Assembly: GCA_016195385.1 (NCBI GenBank)
Contig: JACPZS010000232.1
Coordinates: forward strand, 1-64,000
From: Verrucomicrobiota bacterium
GTDB taxonomy: Bacteria; Verrucomicrobiota; Verrucomicrobiia; Limisphaerales; JACPZS01
Length of the DNA stretch: 64,000 bases
Reading direction: 5' to 3'
This document shows, in pieces, positions 34,349 to 42,732 of the stretch (position 1 is the stretch's first letter; the number at the start of each line of letters is the position of its first letter). The notes under the pieces are model-generated. The model did not search any database, was not told the DNA's origin, and saw only the letters and a program-made list of their open reading frames with translations. Made by a program: the position numbers and the translations under genes.

Positions 34349-37120
34349 ATGAACTCCAAATCAAATCTGCATTCTATGAACTGTATCTATTTCCGAACCA
34401 AATCCCTTACATCGCGGGCGAGTTGCTACTCACGCGCCTTGGCTCTGCTCATGGCCGTCGGCGTCTGTCTGCGGTTGCATTCCGCACCCAGCCACGTTGA
34501 AGGTGAACTCCTGCTAAAATGGAAGGACGGTCCCGAGAGCTATGCGGCGGCCATCGGCAACGCCCAAGTTAGGGCCACGGTGAAGCGCAACTTTAACGCG
34601 CTTGGCTGGCAAAAAGTTAAACTGCCGTCCGGCCTGAGCGTGCGGGATGGAATGCAGGCGTATCAAGCGCTCGGCACGGTGCTGGCCATGGAACCGAATG
34701 GCGCAATAACTGTCCCACACATCGTTCCTCCGTCGGAGAGCGCAACTGCCGACATTAAACATGGGAGGGACGCTGTCCTCAGCGTCCCTGAAATTGAGGT
34801 CGGCGAGCACTCCCTTCGCACACTCTCTACTGAATCTCTCACTCAAGCTGCTTCTGCTCCGGTTGGCGTGATCCCCAACGACCCACGCTTCAAGGACCAG
34901 TGGTATCTAAAAAAGATTGGGGCGACCAACGCGTGGGCCACGACCACAGGTAGCAGCAATGTCGTGGTCGCGGTGATCGACACCGGGGTGGACTACAAGC
35001 ATCCCGACCTGGCGGCCAACATGTGGCGCAATCCGGGCGAGACCGGCCTTGATGCCAATGGTAATGACAAGGCGACCAACGGAATTGACGACGATGGCAA
35101 CGGTTACGTGGACGATGTGTATGGCGTGGACGTTATGACGGGAAGCGGTGATCCGATGGACACCGGTTTTTTCTTTCCGCCAGCGGCACCCTTCTACCAC
35201 GGAACATTTTGCGCCGGCATCATAGGAGCGGTTGGAAACAACGGCGTTGGCATCACAGGTCTAAATTGGAATTGTCAAATCATGGCCATTCACTTCTACG
35301 GAGATTTGTCCAAAGACACAGACCAGGCTGTGGTGAGCCGTACATTGGCGGCGTATGATTACGTAGTCATGATGAAACGACGGGGCATTAACATCCGGGT
35401 AACGAGCAATAGCGTCTTCTCCAATGGGGCCAGCATGGCAATACGGGATGCCATGGCGTTGGCTGGCCGAGAAGGAATTCTCAACGTGTGCATCGCGGGC
35501 AACCAACCCAATGATCAAGATCTCTTGCCGATCTCGTTTCCCGGCGCTTACGACGAGCGGTCGATCGTGAGCGTTGCCGCTTCCAACGAATCGGATCGTT
35601 TGACCGATTTTTCCGGCTATGGCCGGAGCACGGTTGATATCGCAGCACCGGGGATAAACATCATTTCAACGGTGAAAGGCGGGGGCTACCTCAGTGGCGG
35701 CCAAGGCACCTCTTTCGCCTGCCCACAGGTGGCGGGAGCGGCGGCCTTGCTTCTTTCCGCAAACTCGGGTCTGACCGTGGACCAAATCAAAGCGGCCCTC
35801 TTCGGCTCGGTGGACCAGCCCGCATCACTCAAAGGCAAGCTTTTCACCAACGGGCGGCTCAACGTTTCGCGCGCCCTTGATTCACTGACCAACGCCAATC
35901 CACCCGTCATCATCACTTACGCCTCGCCGGCGGGGCGGCGGGCGGACCCGCTCGACCCGATTCAAGTCACCTTCAGTCAACCCATGAACCGTGGCTCGAC
36001 CGAAAGCGCCTTTGCGATTCAACCCGCAATCGCGGGAACGTTTGAGTGGGGAACCGACAGCCGTTCGTTCTCCTTCCGGCATGATCAGCCTTTCGATGTG
36101 ACCACGGAATACAGTGTGCGAATCGCCGGGACTGCGGAGCAGGAGGGCGGCGGAACTTTGGATGGAAATTTCAACCACGCCTTGGAAAGTTCGCCGACGG
36201 ACGATTTCGTCTGGTCGTTCCGCTTTCCGGTGCCGGGCGACGATTTCGCGAATGCCCAAAACATCGAGGGAACATCCGGCTCCGTGCTCGCCAGCGATCG
36301 CTACGCCACCGGGGAATTCTTTGAGGGCGACCATGCGGGTGCATCCGCCGGCGCGTCGATGTGGTATCGATGGGTGCCGCCGACACCGGGAGGCTGGTTC
36401 ACCTTTGACTTGACCTCGGGAACCGCGTTCGACTCGTTGCTTGCGATCAAGACCGGCGACATTTTGGGCAACCTCACCGAGGTGGCGGGCAACGACAACT
36501 TTGGGACGAAACTCGCCAGCCGCGTGAGTTTCCTTGCGTCCTCCGCCACGAATTACTCGCTCGTCGTGGCCAGCAAGGCTGCAGGGATCTCCGACTTGAT
36601 CGACCCCACGAAAACAGGAAATTTCAAACTGGCCTGGTATCCCACACCACCGCCAAGCTTCACCGGCGCGCAGTTCTCTCCAGCGAGCGGAATGCCGGGC
36701 ACGAAGGTGACACTCACCGGCACGAACTTCACCGGCGCGACGGGCGTGCTCTTCAACGGTTCCAGCGCCAGTTTTTCCAACGCGCTCGCGAATAACCTCG
36801 ATCTCAAAATCACCGCCATCGTTCCAGCGGATGCCACGTCCGGCTCCATCACCATTGTGACGCCGCATGGCAGCGTGATCAGCGCGGACATTTTCGAGGT
36901 TTTACCATTGCCAGTGCTCGCCGCCGCGTTCACGGCTCAGGGCATGTTAATCTTGTCCTGGCCGGAAACGCTCAACGGCTTCGTGCTCGAATCCACCGCT
37001 GGCTTCAGCCCGCCGAATTGGCAGATGGCCGCTGAGATTCCGATCATCAACAACGGCCGTTGGGAAGTCACAGCGTCCGCCAACCCAGGACAGCGCTACT
37101 TCCGACTGCGCAAGCCGTGA
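34349..37120 (+). CDS. secreted subtilisin-like (S8) protease with C-terminal accessory domains
   Basis: 923 residues. Signal peptide (ALALLMAVGVCLRLHSAPS), a prodomain starting EGELLLKWKDGPE, then the S8 catalytic domain: Asp near 211 (VVVAVIDTGVDY), His near 284 (FYHGTFCAG) and Ser near 455 (GGQGTSFACPQVAGAAAL), with Asn in VCIAGNQPN as the oxyanion position. Further along come a Big_5-like domain (PLDPIQVTFSQPM), a pre-peptidase-C-type domain (DDFANAQNIEG, MWYRWVPPTPG, FDSLLAIKTG), an IPT/TIG domain (PASGMPGTKVTLTGTNFTG) and the short C-terminal module ending RYFRLRKP. An extracellular protease. A REP hairpin lies in frame between prodomain and catalytic domain. Starting at ATG 34376 is also possible. 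Confidence 0.92.
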   Translation: MNSKSNLHSMNCIYFRTKSLTSRASCYSRALALLMAVGVCLRLHSAPSHVEGELLLKWKDGPESYAAAIGNAQVRATVKRNFNALGWQKVKLPSGLSVRDGMQAYQALGTVLAMEPNGAITVPHIVPPSESATADIKHGRDAVLSVPEIEVGEHSLRTLSTESLTQAASAPVGVIPNDPRFKDQWYLKKIGATNAWATTTGSSNVVVAVIDTGVDYKHPDLAANMWRNPGETGLDANGNDKATNGIDDDGNGYVDDVYGVDVMTGSGDPMDTGFFFPPAAPFYHGTFCAGIIGAVGNNGVGITGLNWNCQIMAIHFYGDLSKDTDQAVVSRTLAAYDYVVMMKRRGINIRVTSNSVFSNGASMAIRDAMALAGREGILNVCIAGNQPNDQDLLPISFPGAYDERSIVSVAASNESDRLTDFSGYGRSTVDIAAPGINIISTVKGGGYLSGGQGTSFACPQVAGAAALLLSANSGLTVDQIKAALFGSVDQPASLKGKLFTNGRLNVSRALDSLTNANPPVIITYASPAGRRADPLDPIQVTFSQPMNRGSTESAFAIQPAIAGTFEWGTDSRSFSFRHDQPFDVTTEYSVRIAGTAEQEGGGTLDGNFNHALESSPTDDFVWSFRFPVPGDDFANAQNIEGTSGSVLASDRYATGEFFEGDHAGASAGASMWYRWVPPTPGGWFTFDLTSGTAFDSLLAIKTGDILGNLTEVAGNDNFGTKLASRVSFLASSATNYSLVVASKAAGISDLIDPTKTGNFKLAWYPTPPPSFTGAQFSPASGMPGTKVTLTGTNFTGATGVLFNGSSASFSNALANNLDLKITAIVPADATSGSITIVTPHGSVISADIFEVLPLPVLAAAFTAQGMLILSWPETLNGFVLESTAGFSPPNWQMAAEIPIINNGRWEVTASANPGQRYFRLRKP
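34766..34789. repeat. REP-like hairpin inside the protease coding sequence
   Basis: AGGGACGCTG (34766-34775), a TCCT loop, and its exact complement CAGCGTCCCT (34780-34789). It encodes GRDAVLSVPE within the linker after the prodomain, around residue 140 of the protease. The element keeps the frame open. Confidence 0.75.
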
Positions 37121-37217
37121 GGCCAAACCCACGCGCCGAACAACGTCCCGAAGCACGCTGGAAAGAAGGGCCAAACACGCGACACACGCACCCTCCATCG
37201 CAACTGTATCGTCATGA

Positions 37218-38648
37218 TTAAGCGAAGACTGCCCAGATTGGTTGCGAACCCGGCTCGACGAGCCGGACGGGGCGCCCGTTGATTTCGACTTCCATCTTTT
37301 TGTGGTCGAGGCCCAAGAGTTGCAGAATCGTGGCCTGGAGGTCGCTGATGTAAACCGGATTTTCCACCGCGCGATAGCCGACGTCGTCCGTGCTGCCGTA
37401 AATCAGGCCGCTTTTCACGCCGCCGCCCGCGAGCCAGGAGGTGAAGCCCTTGGGATTGTGATCGCGACCGGTCGTGTTCTGCGACCACGGCGTGCGGCCA
37501 AATTCACTCGTCCACACCACGAGCGTTTCATCGAGCAGCCCGCGCTGGCGCAAATCGCAAATCAATCCGGCGATCGGCTTGTCCACCTGCCGGCACAGCG
37601 GCGCGTGGCTGTCCATCGTGCCGTGAGCGTCCCACGCGCCGTTGCCGCCGCCGGCGTGGCAGATTTGAATGAAGCGCACGCCGCGTTCGACGAGCCGCCG
37701 CGCAAGGAGAAGTTGCTTTCCAAAATCATCCGTCTCTTTCTCGCCGAGACCGTAAAGCCGCTTCACCGATTCCGATTCGCCAGAAAAATTCACGGCTTCG
37801 GGCGCGGAGAGTTGCATCCGCCCAGCCAACTCGAAGGCTTTCGTGCGCGCGGCGATGGCGGAGTTCACCGCGTATTCGTCGCGAAATTCGCGGTTCAAAT
37901 CTTCCAGCGCGCGCATTTGACGCTCGCGTTCCTCAGCGTCGCTGCCTTTGGGCGGTCGGAGATTGGGAATCGGCGTTTCGCCAGGTTGAAACGGCGTCGC
38001 CGCGACGGACGCGCCGAGGTAGCCGCCGCTTAATTGCACGGGCGACGACGGACGGCCGAGGTTGACGAACGCCGGAAGGTTTTGGTTCTCCGTCCCCAGC
38101 GCATACGAAACCCAGCTTCCCAGGCACGGATGCTCCACGATTCGGTCGCGATGCCCGGTGGCCATTTCGACCACGGCTGGAAAGTGATTTGTCTCGTGGC
38201 ACCACATTGAGCGCACGAGGGCCAGTTCATCCACCACGCCGCCGACGTGCGGAAACCAATCCGATACCGGAATGCCCGATTGTCCGTAGCGCGTGAATGT
38301 GCGCTGGCAGGGAATCACGGGGCGCTTCATTTCGGCCATGTTGTCGCCGAAGCCGACGGCGTCGATCAACTTGCCGGCGAATTTGTTATCCTTCGGATCG
38401 AACGTGTCGATGTGACTCACGCCGCCGCACATGAAGAGAAAAATCACGGATTTTGCGCGCGCCGGAAAATGCGGCAGCAACTGCGGCCCGGCCAGCTTGC
38501 CCTCGGCGGCCAGCAACGCGCCCATCGCCGTGCCGACAAATCCCGCGCCCGCTTGGAACAGAAACTTTCGTCGCGAAACTCGTCCGCAGGGATAGATACA
38601 CGGATTGCTCATCGACATGTTTATGTCATTGGTCATCGTACCGCTCAA
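37218..38648 (-). CDS. DUF1501 family protein (Tat-exported)
   Basis: 476 residues. A twin-arginine signal (VSRRKFLFQAGAGFVGTAMG) precedes a sulfatase/alkaline-phosphatase-like fold: KSVIFLFMCGGVSHIDTFDPK, RPVIPCQRTFTRYGQSGIPV, VRSMWCHETNHFPAVVEMAT, GVRFIQICHAGGGNGAWDAH, LVVWTSEFGRTPWSQ and GRDHNPKGFTSWLAGGGVK. DUF1501 proteins are found widely in PVC bacteria, normally next to a PSD1/DUF1553 gene; here that gene is at 25584. An internal ATG at 38618 would also keep the signal. It is convergent with the protease gene, the 97-base gap showing no clear terminator. Biochemical role unknown. Confidence 0.9.
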   Translation of the reverse strand: MSGTMTNDINMSMSNPCIYPCGRVSRRKFLFQAGAGFVGTAMGALLAAEGKLAGPQLLPHFPARAKSVIFLFMCGGVSHIDTFDPKDNKFAGKLIDAVGFGDNMAEMKRPVIPCQRTFTRYGQSGIPVSDWFPHVGGVVDELALVRSMWCHETNHFPAVVEMATGHRDRIVEHPCLGSWVSYALGTENQNLPAFVNLGRPSSPVQLSGGYLGASVAATPFQPGETPIPNLRPPKGSDAEERERQMRALEDLNREFRDEYAVNSAIAARTKAFELAGRMQLSAPEAVNFSGESESVKRLYGLGEKETDDFGKQLLLARRLVERGVRFIQICHAGGGNGAWDAHGTMDSHAPLCRQVDKPIAGLICDLRQRGLLDETLVVWTSEFGRTPWSQNTTGRDHNPKGFTSWLAGGGVKSGLIYGSTDDVGYRAVENPVYISDLQATILQLLGLDHKKMEVEINGRPVRLVEPGSQPIWAVFA

Positions 38649-38795
38649 GCTGTGGCAGCGGGGACAGTTTGCTTCGGGTGGTGAAAACGGACAAGAAAAT
38701 CTTCCTGCGCTTATTCACAACACGGCTTGCCATTGCGAAGTTGGCTCACCGACAAACGCTTGTCGGTCGGAGGAGTTTTGGTAGGCTCGGCGGCG

Positions 38796-39851
38796 ATGTT
38801 ACGTTTCATGGCAGGATTTCTGGTGGCGGCGGCGGCCGGCGCGATGAGCGCGGCGGAGTTGCAATTCGATTTCGGGACTTTTGAAACCGATAAAACTCCG
38901 CCTGGCTTTCGCAGCAGCGTGAGCGGCTCCGGCAAACCCGGCGATTGGAAAATCATCCTCGACGCTGTGCCGCCACAGATCGCGCCGATTACGCCCGACG
39001 CGCCCGTCGTCACCAAACGGCCCGTGCTGGCGCAACTGGATCGCTCGCCGACGGACGAGCATTTTCCGTTGCTCATTTACGAAAAGGAAACGTTCAGTGA
39101 CTTCACGCTCACGACGCGCTTCAAAACCGTGTCCGGCGCGATCGAGCAAATGGCCGGTGTCGCCTTTCGCCTGCAGGACGAGAAGAATTATTATTACTTT
39201 CGCGCCAGTTCGCTGGGAAACACCTTTCGTTTCTACAAACTCGTGAACGGCGAGCGCAGCGCGCCAATCGGCGCGGACGTGCCCATTCCCAAAGGCGTGT
39301 GGCACGATTTGTCGATCACGTGCCAAGGCAATTCCATCCGCTGTCTGCTCGACGGCAAGGAAGTCATCCCCGCGTTGACGGACAACACGTTCGCCACCGG
39401 CAAAATTGCTTTCTGGACCAAATCCGATTCCGTCAGTTACTTCGCGGATGTGAAGATCAATTACAAGCCGCGCATCCCGCTGGCGCAGACGATGGTGAAT
39501 GACCTCTTCCGTAGTCATCCCCGACTCGTGGGCCTCAAGGTTTTCGCGCCTGCGGGAAAAGAATCAAAACTGCAAATTATCGCCAGCCTGGACGAAAAAG
39601 AAATCGGGCAGTCCGGTCGCAAAGTTGAGGAAGATGTGCTGGCGAAAAGCGCCGTTTATTACGGCAAAGAAAAAGACTCGGTGCTCGTGACGATGCCACT
39701 GCACGATCGCAACGGTGATACTGTCGCCGCCGTGCGTGTGACGATGAAAAGTTTTCCAGGACAGACGGAACAAAATGCCATCGCGCGGGCGCTGCCCATC
39801 GTGAAGGAGATGGAAGCACGCGTTCGTTCGGCCAAAGAGATGTTCGAATAG
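38796..39851 (+). CDS. secreted protein with DUF1080/LamG-like domain
   Basis: 351 residues. Signal peptide (LRFMAGFLVAAAAGAMSAA), then a jelly-roll domain resembling 3-keto-disaccharide hydrolase (DUF1080) or concanavalin-like domains: KETFSDFTLTTRFKTVSG, AGVAFRLQDEKNYYYFRASS, GVWHDLSITCQGNSIRCLLD and TFATGKIAFWTKSDSVSYFA. The last 120 residues (VGLKVFAPAGKESKLQIIAS, VLVTMPLHDRNGDTVAAVRV) look like a Cache/PAS-type sensing domain without a transmitter. Probably binds sugars or small ligands in the periplasm. Two ATGs (38796, 38808) are possible. Confidence 0.75.
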   Translation: MLRFMAGFLVAAAAGAMSAAELQFDFGTFETDKTPPGFRSSVSGSGKPGDWKIILDAVPPQIAPITPDAPVVTKRPVLAQLDRSPTDEHFPLLIYEKETFSDFTLTTRFKTVSGAIEQMAGVAFRLQDEKNYYYFRASSLGNTFRFYKLVNGERSAPIGADVPIPKGVWHDLSITCQGNSIRCLLDGKEVIPALTDNTFATGKIAFWTKSDSVSYFADVKINYKPRIPLAQTMVNDLFRSHPRLVGLKVFAPAGKESKLQIIASLDEKEIGQSGRKVEEDVLAKSAVYYGKEKDSVLVTMPLHDRNGDTVAAVRVTMKSFPGQTEQNAIARALPIVKEMEARVRSAKEMFE

Positions 39852-40008
39852 CCGCCCTTCATTTCTGGTTGGGAGCAGGAAGCCATTGTTTTCCGTTGGT
39901 ATCAACTTTTTTCCGGCGTCATCTTATTTCGGAAACCGTTTTCGGAAAAATCTTCTGCAAATTTTGCGAGGACGGTGTTGTCGGCCAAAGTCCTGCTTTG
40001 TCAAAAGT

Positions 40009-40569
40009 ATGAAACCTGCCGTATTCATCGAACGCGATGGCTTACTCAACCGCCTGCTAGTAGAACGCCGCCAGCCGCGCAGTCCTTTGAGTTTGGAGGA
40101 ATTTCAAATCAACCAAGCGGTCGTGGAGCCGCTCCAAGCCATCCAAGCTGCCGGCTTCATGCTGATTGCCACCACCAACCAGCCTGGTCTGTCCCGGGGC
40201 ACGCTCCGGCGTCATGAATTGGACCACATGCACGCGCTGCTCCAGCGCACGTTTAATCTCGACGGCATCCTGCTCTGCCCGCATGACGAGAACGACGCCT
40301 GTCCGTGCCGCAAGCCCAAGCCGGGATTGCTCCTTGAAGCGGCGTTCAAATGGCATCTCGATTTGGAGCATTGCTTCGTCGTCAGCGAAATGTGGCAGGA
40401 CGCACAGGCCGCGCATGTCGCCGGCTGCACTTCGTTGTTGATTCGCTCGCCTTGGAACGGTTCCGGACATCACGACTTTGTGCTCGAGGAACTGGCCGAC
40501 CTTCCCGCCAAATTACGGCAACTCCGCGCCCTGCAGCAGCCTGAATTCGCGGTTTGCGAGGCCGTTTAG
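40009..40569 (+). CDS. HAD-IIIA (GmhB-like) phosphatase relative with altered nucleophile
   Basis: 186 residues, the length and order of GmhB (D-glycero-D-manno-heptose-1,7-bisphosphate 7-phosphatase) or histidinol-phosphatase relatives. Seen: motif I FIERDGLLN, motif II IATTNQPGLSRG, the zinc loop CPHDENDACPCRKPKPG, and motif III/IV region FVVSEMWQDAQAAHVAGC. In active enzymes motif I is DxDGT with the first Asp as nucleophile, and the last motif is (G)D-S-x-x-D. Here both first acids are Glu. The zinc-binding loop is intact, so the fold should hold, but catalysis may be lost or changed. The upstream extension of the frame has no homology, hence ATG 40009. Confidence 0.8.
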   Translation: MKPAVFIERDGLLNRLLVERRQPRSPLSLEEFQINQAVVEPLQAIQAAGFMLIATTNQPGLSRGTLRRHELDHMHALLQRTFNLDGILLCPHDENDACPCRKPKPGLLLEAAFKWHLDLEHCFVVSEMWQDAQAAHVAGCTSLLIRSPWNGSGHHDFVLEELADLPAKLRQLRALQQPEFAVCEAV

Positions 40570-40657
40570 GTTCGATTGCTGAATTCGGCAGCGCTTTCCC
40601 CGACGGCCAGTTTTTGCTTGCCAGCACTTTGCGTCCGGGCGTTTGCTGCGCGCAGAC

Positions 40658-41515
40658 ATGACGAAACTTTGCCGCTTTCAAAACGCCGCCCGACAAATTC
40701 GTATTGGCCTCGCGCCAGACGATCACACGCTACTGGACTTGACTGCTGCTGGTGTCGAAAGCCTGTCCTCGCTTCTCGAAAACGACGACCTGCACGGCCA
40801 GCTTGCTATTTTTGTGCAGCAAAAACTTCCGAGCCTTGCGCTCTCTGAAGTGAAATTATTGGCCCCAGTAGAGGAACAGGAAATCTGGGCCGCGGGTGTG
40901 ACTTATCTCCGCAGCAAAAAAGCGCGCATGGAGGAATCGGATTTCAGCGCCACAGCGTACGACCGGGTTTACGAGGCGGAACGACCGGAGATTTTTTTCA
41001 AATCGCTTCCCTCAAAAACCGTCGGCCCGGATGACGCCGTCGGCATCCGCAAAGATTCACGCTGGAATGTGCCCGAGCCGGAACTGGCGCTCGTGTTGAA
41101 TTCGCGCGGCCATATCGTCGGCTTCACCATCGGCAACGACATGAGCTCGCGCGACATCGAGGGCGAAAATCTGCTCTACTTGCCGCAGGCGAAAATCTAC
41201 GACCGCTCGTGCGCGCTCGGCCCGTTCATCACAATTGCGAGCGAAGCCGAAGCGCGCAGTTGGCAGATTCGCATCGAGATTCTTCGTGCGAACAAGCGCG
41301 TCTTTTCTGGTGAGACTGCGGTCAGCCAAATCAAGCGCGCCTTTGGCCAACTTGCGGAATTCCTCTTTCGCAGCCAAAAATTTCCCAACGGCGCGGTGTT
41401 GCTCACTGGCACGGGCGTCGTGCCGCCGGATGATTTTTCGCTTCAACCGGGCGACACCATCCGCATCGAAATTTCCGACGTTGGTGTCCTGGCCAATTCA
41501 GTCGTCGAAGTTTGA
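40658..41515 (+). CDS. fumarylacetoacetate hydrolase family protein, AraD1-like sugar-acid dehydratase
   Basis: 285 residues. FAH-fold signatures include IWAAGVTYLRSKKARMEES, VYEAERPEIFFKSLP, RWNVPEPELALVLN, GFTIGNDMSSRDIEGEN, LYLPQAKIYDRSCALGP and TGTGVVPPDDFSLQPGD. The GVTY-x-RS-x-x-ARMEES and IEGEN...LPQAK combination is that of AraD1-type enzymes (2-keto-3-deoxy-L-arabonate or related dehydratase) rather than true fumarylacetoacetase. The metal-binding Glu pair is in PEPELALV. It would act in cytoplasmic sugar-acid catabolism. ATG 40658 is preferred over 40643. It lies 88 bases after the HAD gene; the next gene is 105 bases on. Confidence 0.85.
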   Translation: MTKLCRFQNAARQIRIGLAPDDHTLLDLTAAGVESLSSLLENDDLHGQLAIFVQQKLPSLALSEVKLLAPVEEQEIWAAGVTYLRSKKARMEESDFSATAYDRVYEAERPEIFFKSLPSKTVGPDDAVGIRKDSRWNVPEPELALVLNSRGHIVGFTIGNDMSSRDIEGENLLYLPQAKIYDRSCALGPFITIASEAEARSWQIRIEILRANKRVFSGETAVSQIKRAFGQLAEFLFRSQKFPNGAVLLTGTGVVPPDDFSLQPGDTIRIEISDVGVLANSVVEV

Positions 41516-41620
41516 AACCGGGCGGCCGGCGCACTGGACAGCTCACGCACGCACACGCGAAACGAAAATAGAAAAGGTTTCACGTTTACTAACCGGCGGC
41601 TGGCTGCTAGACAAAAGCGC

Positions 41621-42025
41621 ATGTCCGAATTCGTCAATTTTGTTAACCACGGTGCCGCCTTTATCACCCCGGCCGTTGTCGAAAAAGTTTTGCGCCAGCT
41701 GCCGCTCTGGAAAATGGAGTTCACACAAATCCACGCGCCGCATTTTCCGCACTTGGTGGATCAACTCGAATTTCTTGCTGACGCGGTCGAAGACGCCGCC
41801 GAGGGCGCTTACAAGGATTTGCCGTACTTCGCGTTGGCCGAGGCGGTTTTCGCGCTCACTTACGCGCACAAGAAAGTGGACATCATTCCCGACCTGATTC
41901 CGAACAGCGGACGCGCGGATGATTCGAGCGTCGTGAGGGCCGTGCTGATCCAGAATGAAAGAGCTTTTGCGATTTACGCCGCAGCGCAAGGTTTCGATTG
42001 GTCTCGCATCACGAGCAATCCGTAA
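41621..42025 (+). CDS. small DUF1232-like (YkvA) protein
   Basis: 134 residues. The core YFALAEAVFALTYAHKKVDI and IPDLIPNSGRADDSSVVRAV resembles DUF1232/YkvA proteins, whose signature is a D-x-I-P-D-x-I-P-x-x-G-x-x-D-D loop between helices. In YkvA the loop is flanked by a membrane-inserting helix; here the flanks are less hydrophobic, so it may be peripheral. Function unknown in the whole family. It is convergent with lepB, with only 40 bases between the two stops. Confidence 0.7.
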   Translation: MSEFVNFVNHGAAFITPAVVEKVLRQLPLWKMEFTQIHAPHFPHLVDQLEFLADAVEDAAEGAYKDLPYFALAEAVFALTYAHKKVDIIPDLIPNSGRADDSSVVRAVLIQNERAFAIYAAAQGFDWSRITSNP

Positions 42026-42065
42026 TCGAGAAAGTATCTATAGGCAGCGGCCGCACGTCTGCCGC

Positions 42066-42626
42066 TCAACGACTCCGAAGTTTGCCCAGCAAACGATTTC
42101 CCGGCACTGGCCCGAGGTAACGGCTGTCGAGACTGATTTCGCGGTTGTCCCCCAGCACAAAGAACTCGTCCGAACCAAGTTCGATGACGTTCTCCGCGGC
42201 GCGGCGTGGATTCAACGTGGTGACATCCTTCGGCAAATAGGGTTCCATCAGCACACGCCCGTTTAAGTAAACGCTCCCGTTTTTGAATTGAAGCTGATCG
42301 TGCGGCAACGCCACGATGCGTTTGATCGAAAACTGGTTGTCGTCGCGATCACGAATCAGCGCTATGTCGCCGCGATGGTAGCCTTGCAACAAAGCCAGCC
42401 AGCGGTGCGCGAGCCGGATTTCACCCGGTTGCAAAGTGGGTGTCATACTCTCGCCAGAAATGACGATCGGTTTGGCACCGTAGCGACTACAGACGGCAAA
42501 ACTGAGTGCCGCCCAAAGCCCGAGGCAGAGCAGGGTGCCGCCGCGCCAACGAATCGGTTTGGTAAAAACAGACTTCATCATTCGGGCGGCTCCGCGCCGC
42601 TCGACGTGAGTTGTATCGGCAGGCAC
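42066..42626 (-). CDS. lepB: signal peptidase I
   Basis: 186 residues, or about 171 from the internal ATG at 42581 or 42578 (MMKSVFTKPIRWRGG). One membrane helix (GGTLLCLGLWAALSFAV) precedes the S26 catalytic domain: Ser in ISGESMTPTLQPGE, Lys in IKRIVALPHDQ, and the box E segment FFVLGDNREISLDSRYLGPV. It cleaves signal peptides of exported proteins at the outer face of the inner membrane. It is short, as in Gram-positive-type signal peptidases, with a single anchor. Upstream lies the divergent GrpE-like gene, with 106 bases between them. Confidence 0.9.
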   Translation of the reverse strand: MPADTTHVERRGAARMMKSVFTKPIRWRGGTLLCLGLWAALSFAVCSRYGAKPIVISGESMTPTLQPGEIRLAHRWLALLQGYHRGDIALIRDRDDNQFSIKRIVALPHDQLQFKNGSVYLNGRVLMEPYLPKDVTTLNPRRAAENVIELGSDEFFVLGDNREISLDSRYLGPVPGNRLLGKLRSR

Positions 42627-42732
42627 GAAGCTTCGTTGAGGACGGCAACAGCGGTGGAAATCTCAAACGCGAGGGGGACGACTATTTTTCCGTGGCTTCG
42701 CGCGCCGCGCTTCCCGTAAAGTTGCACGCAAC

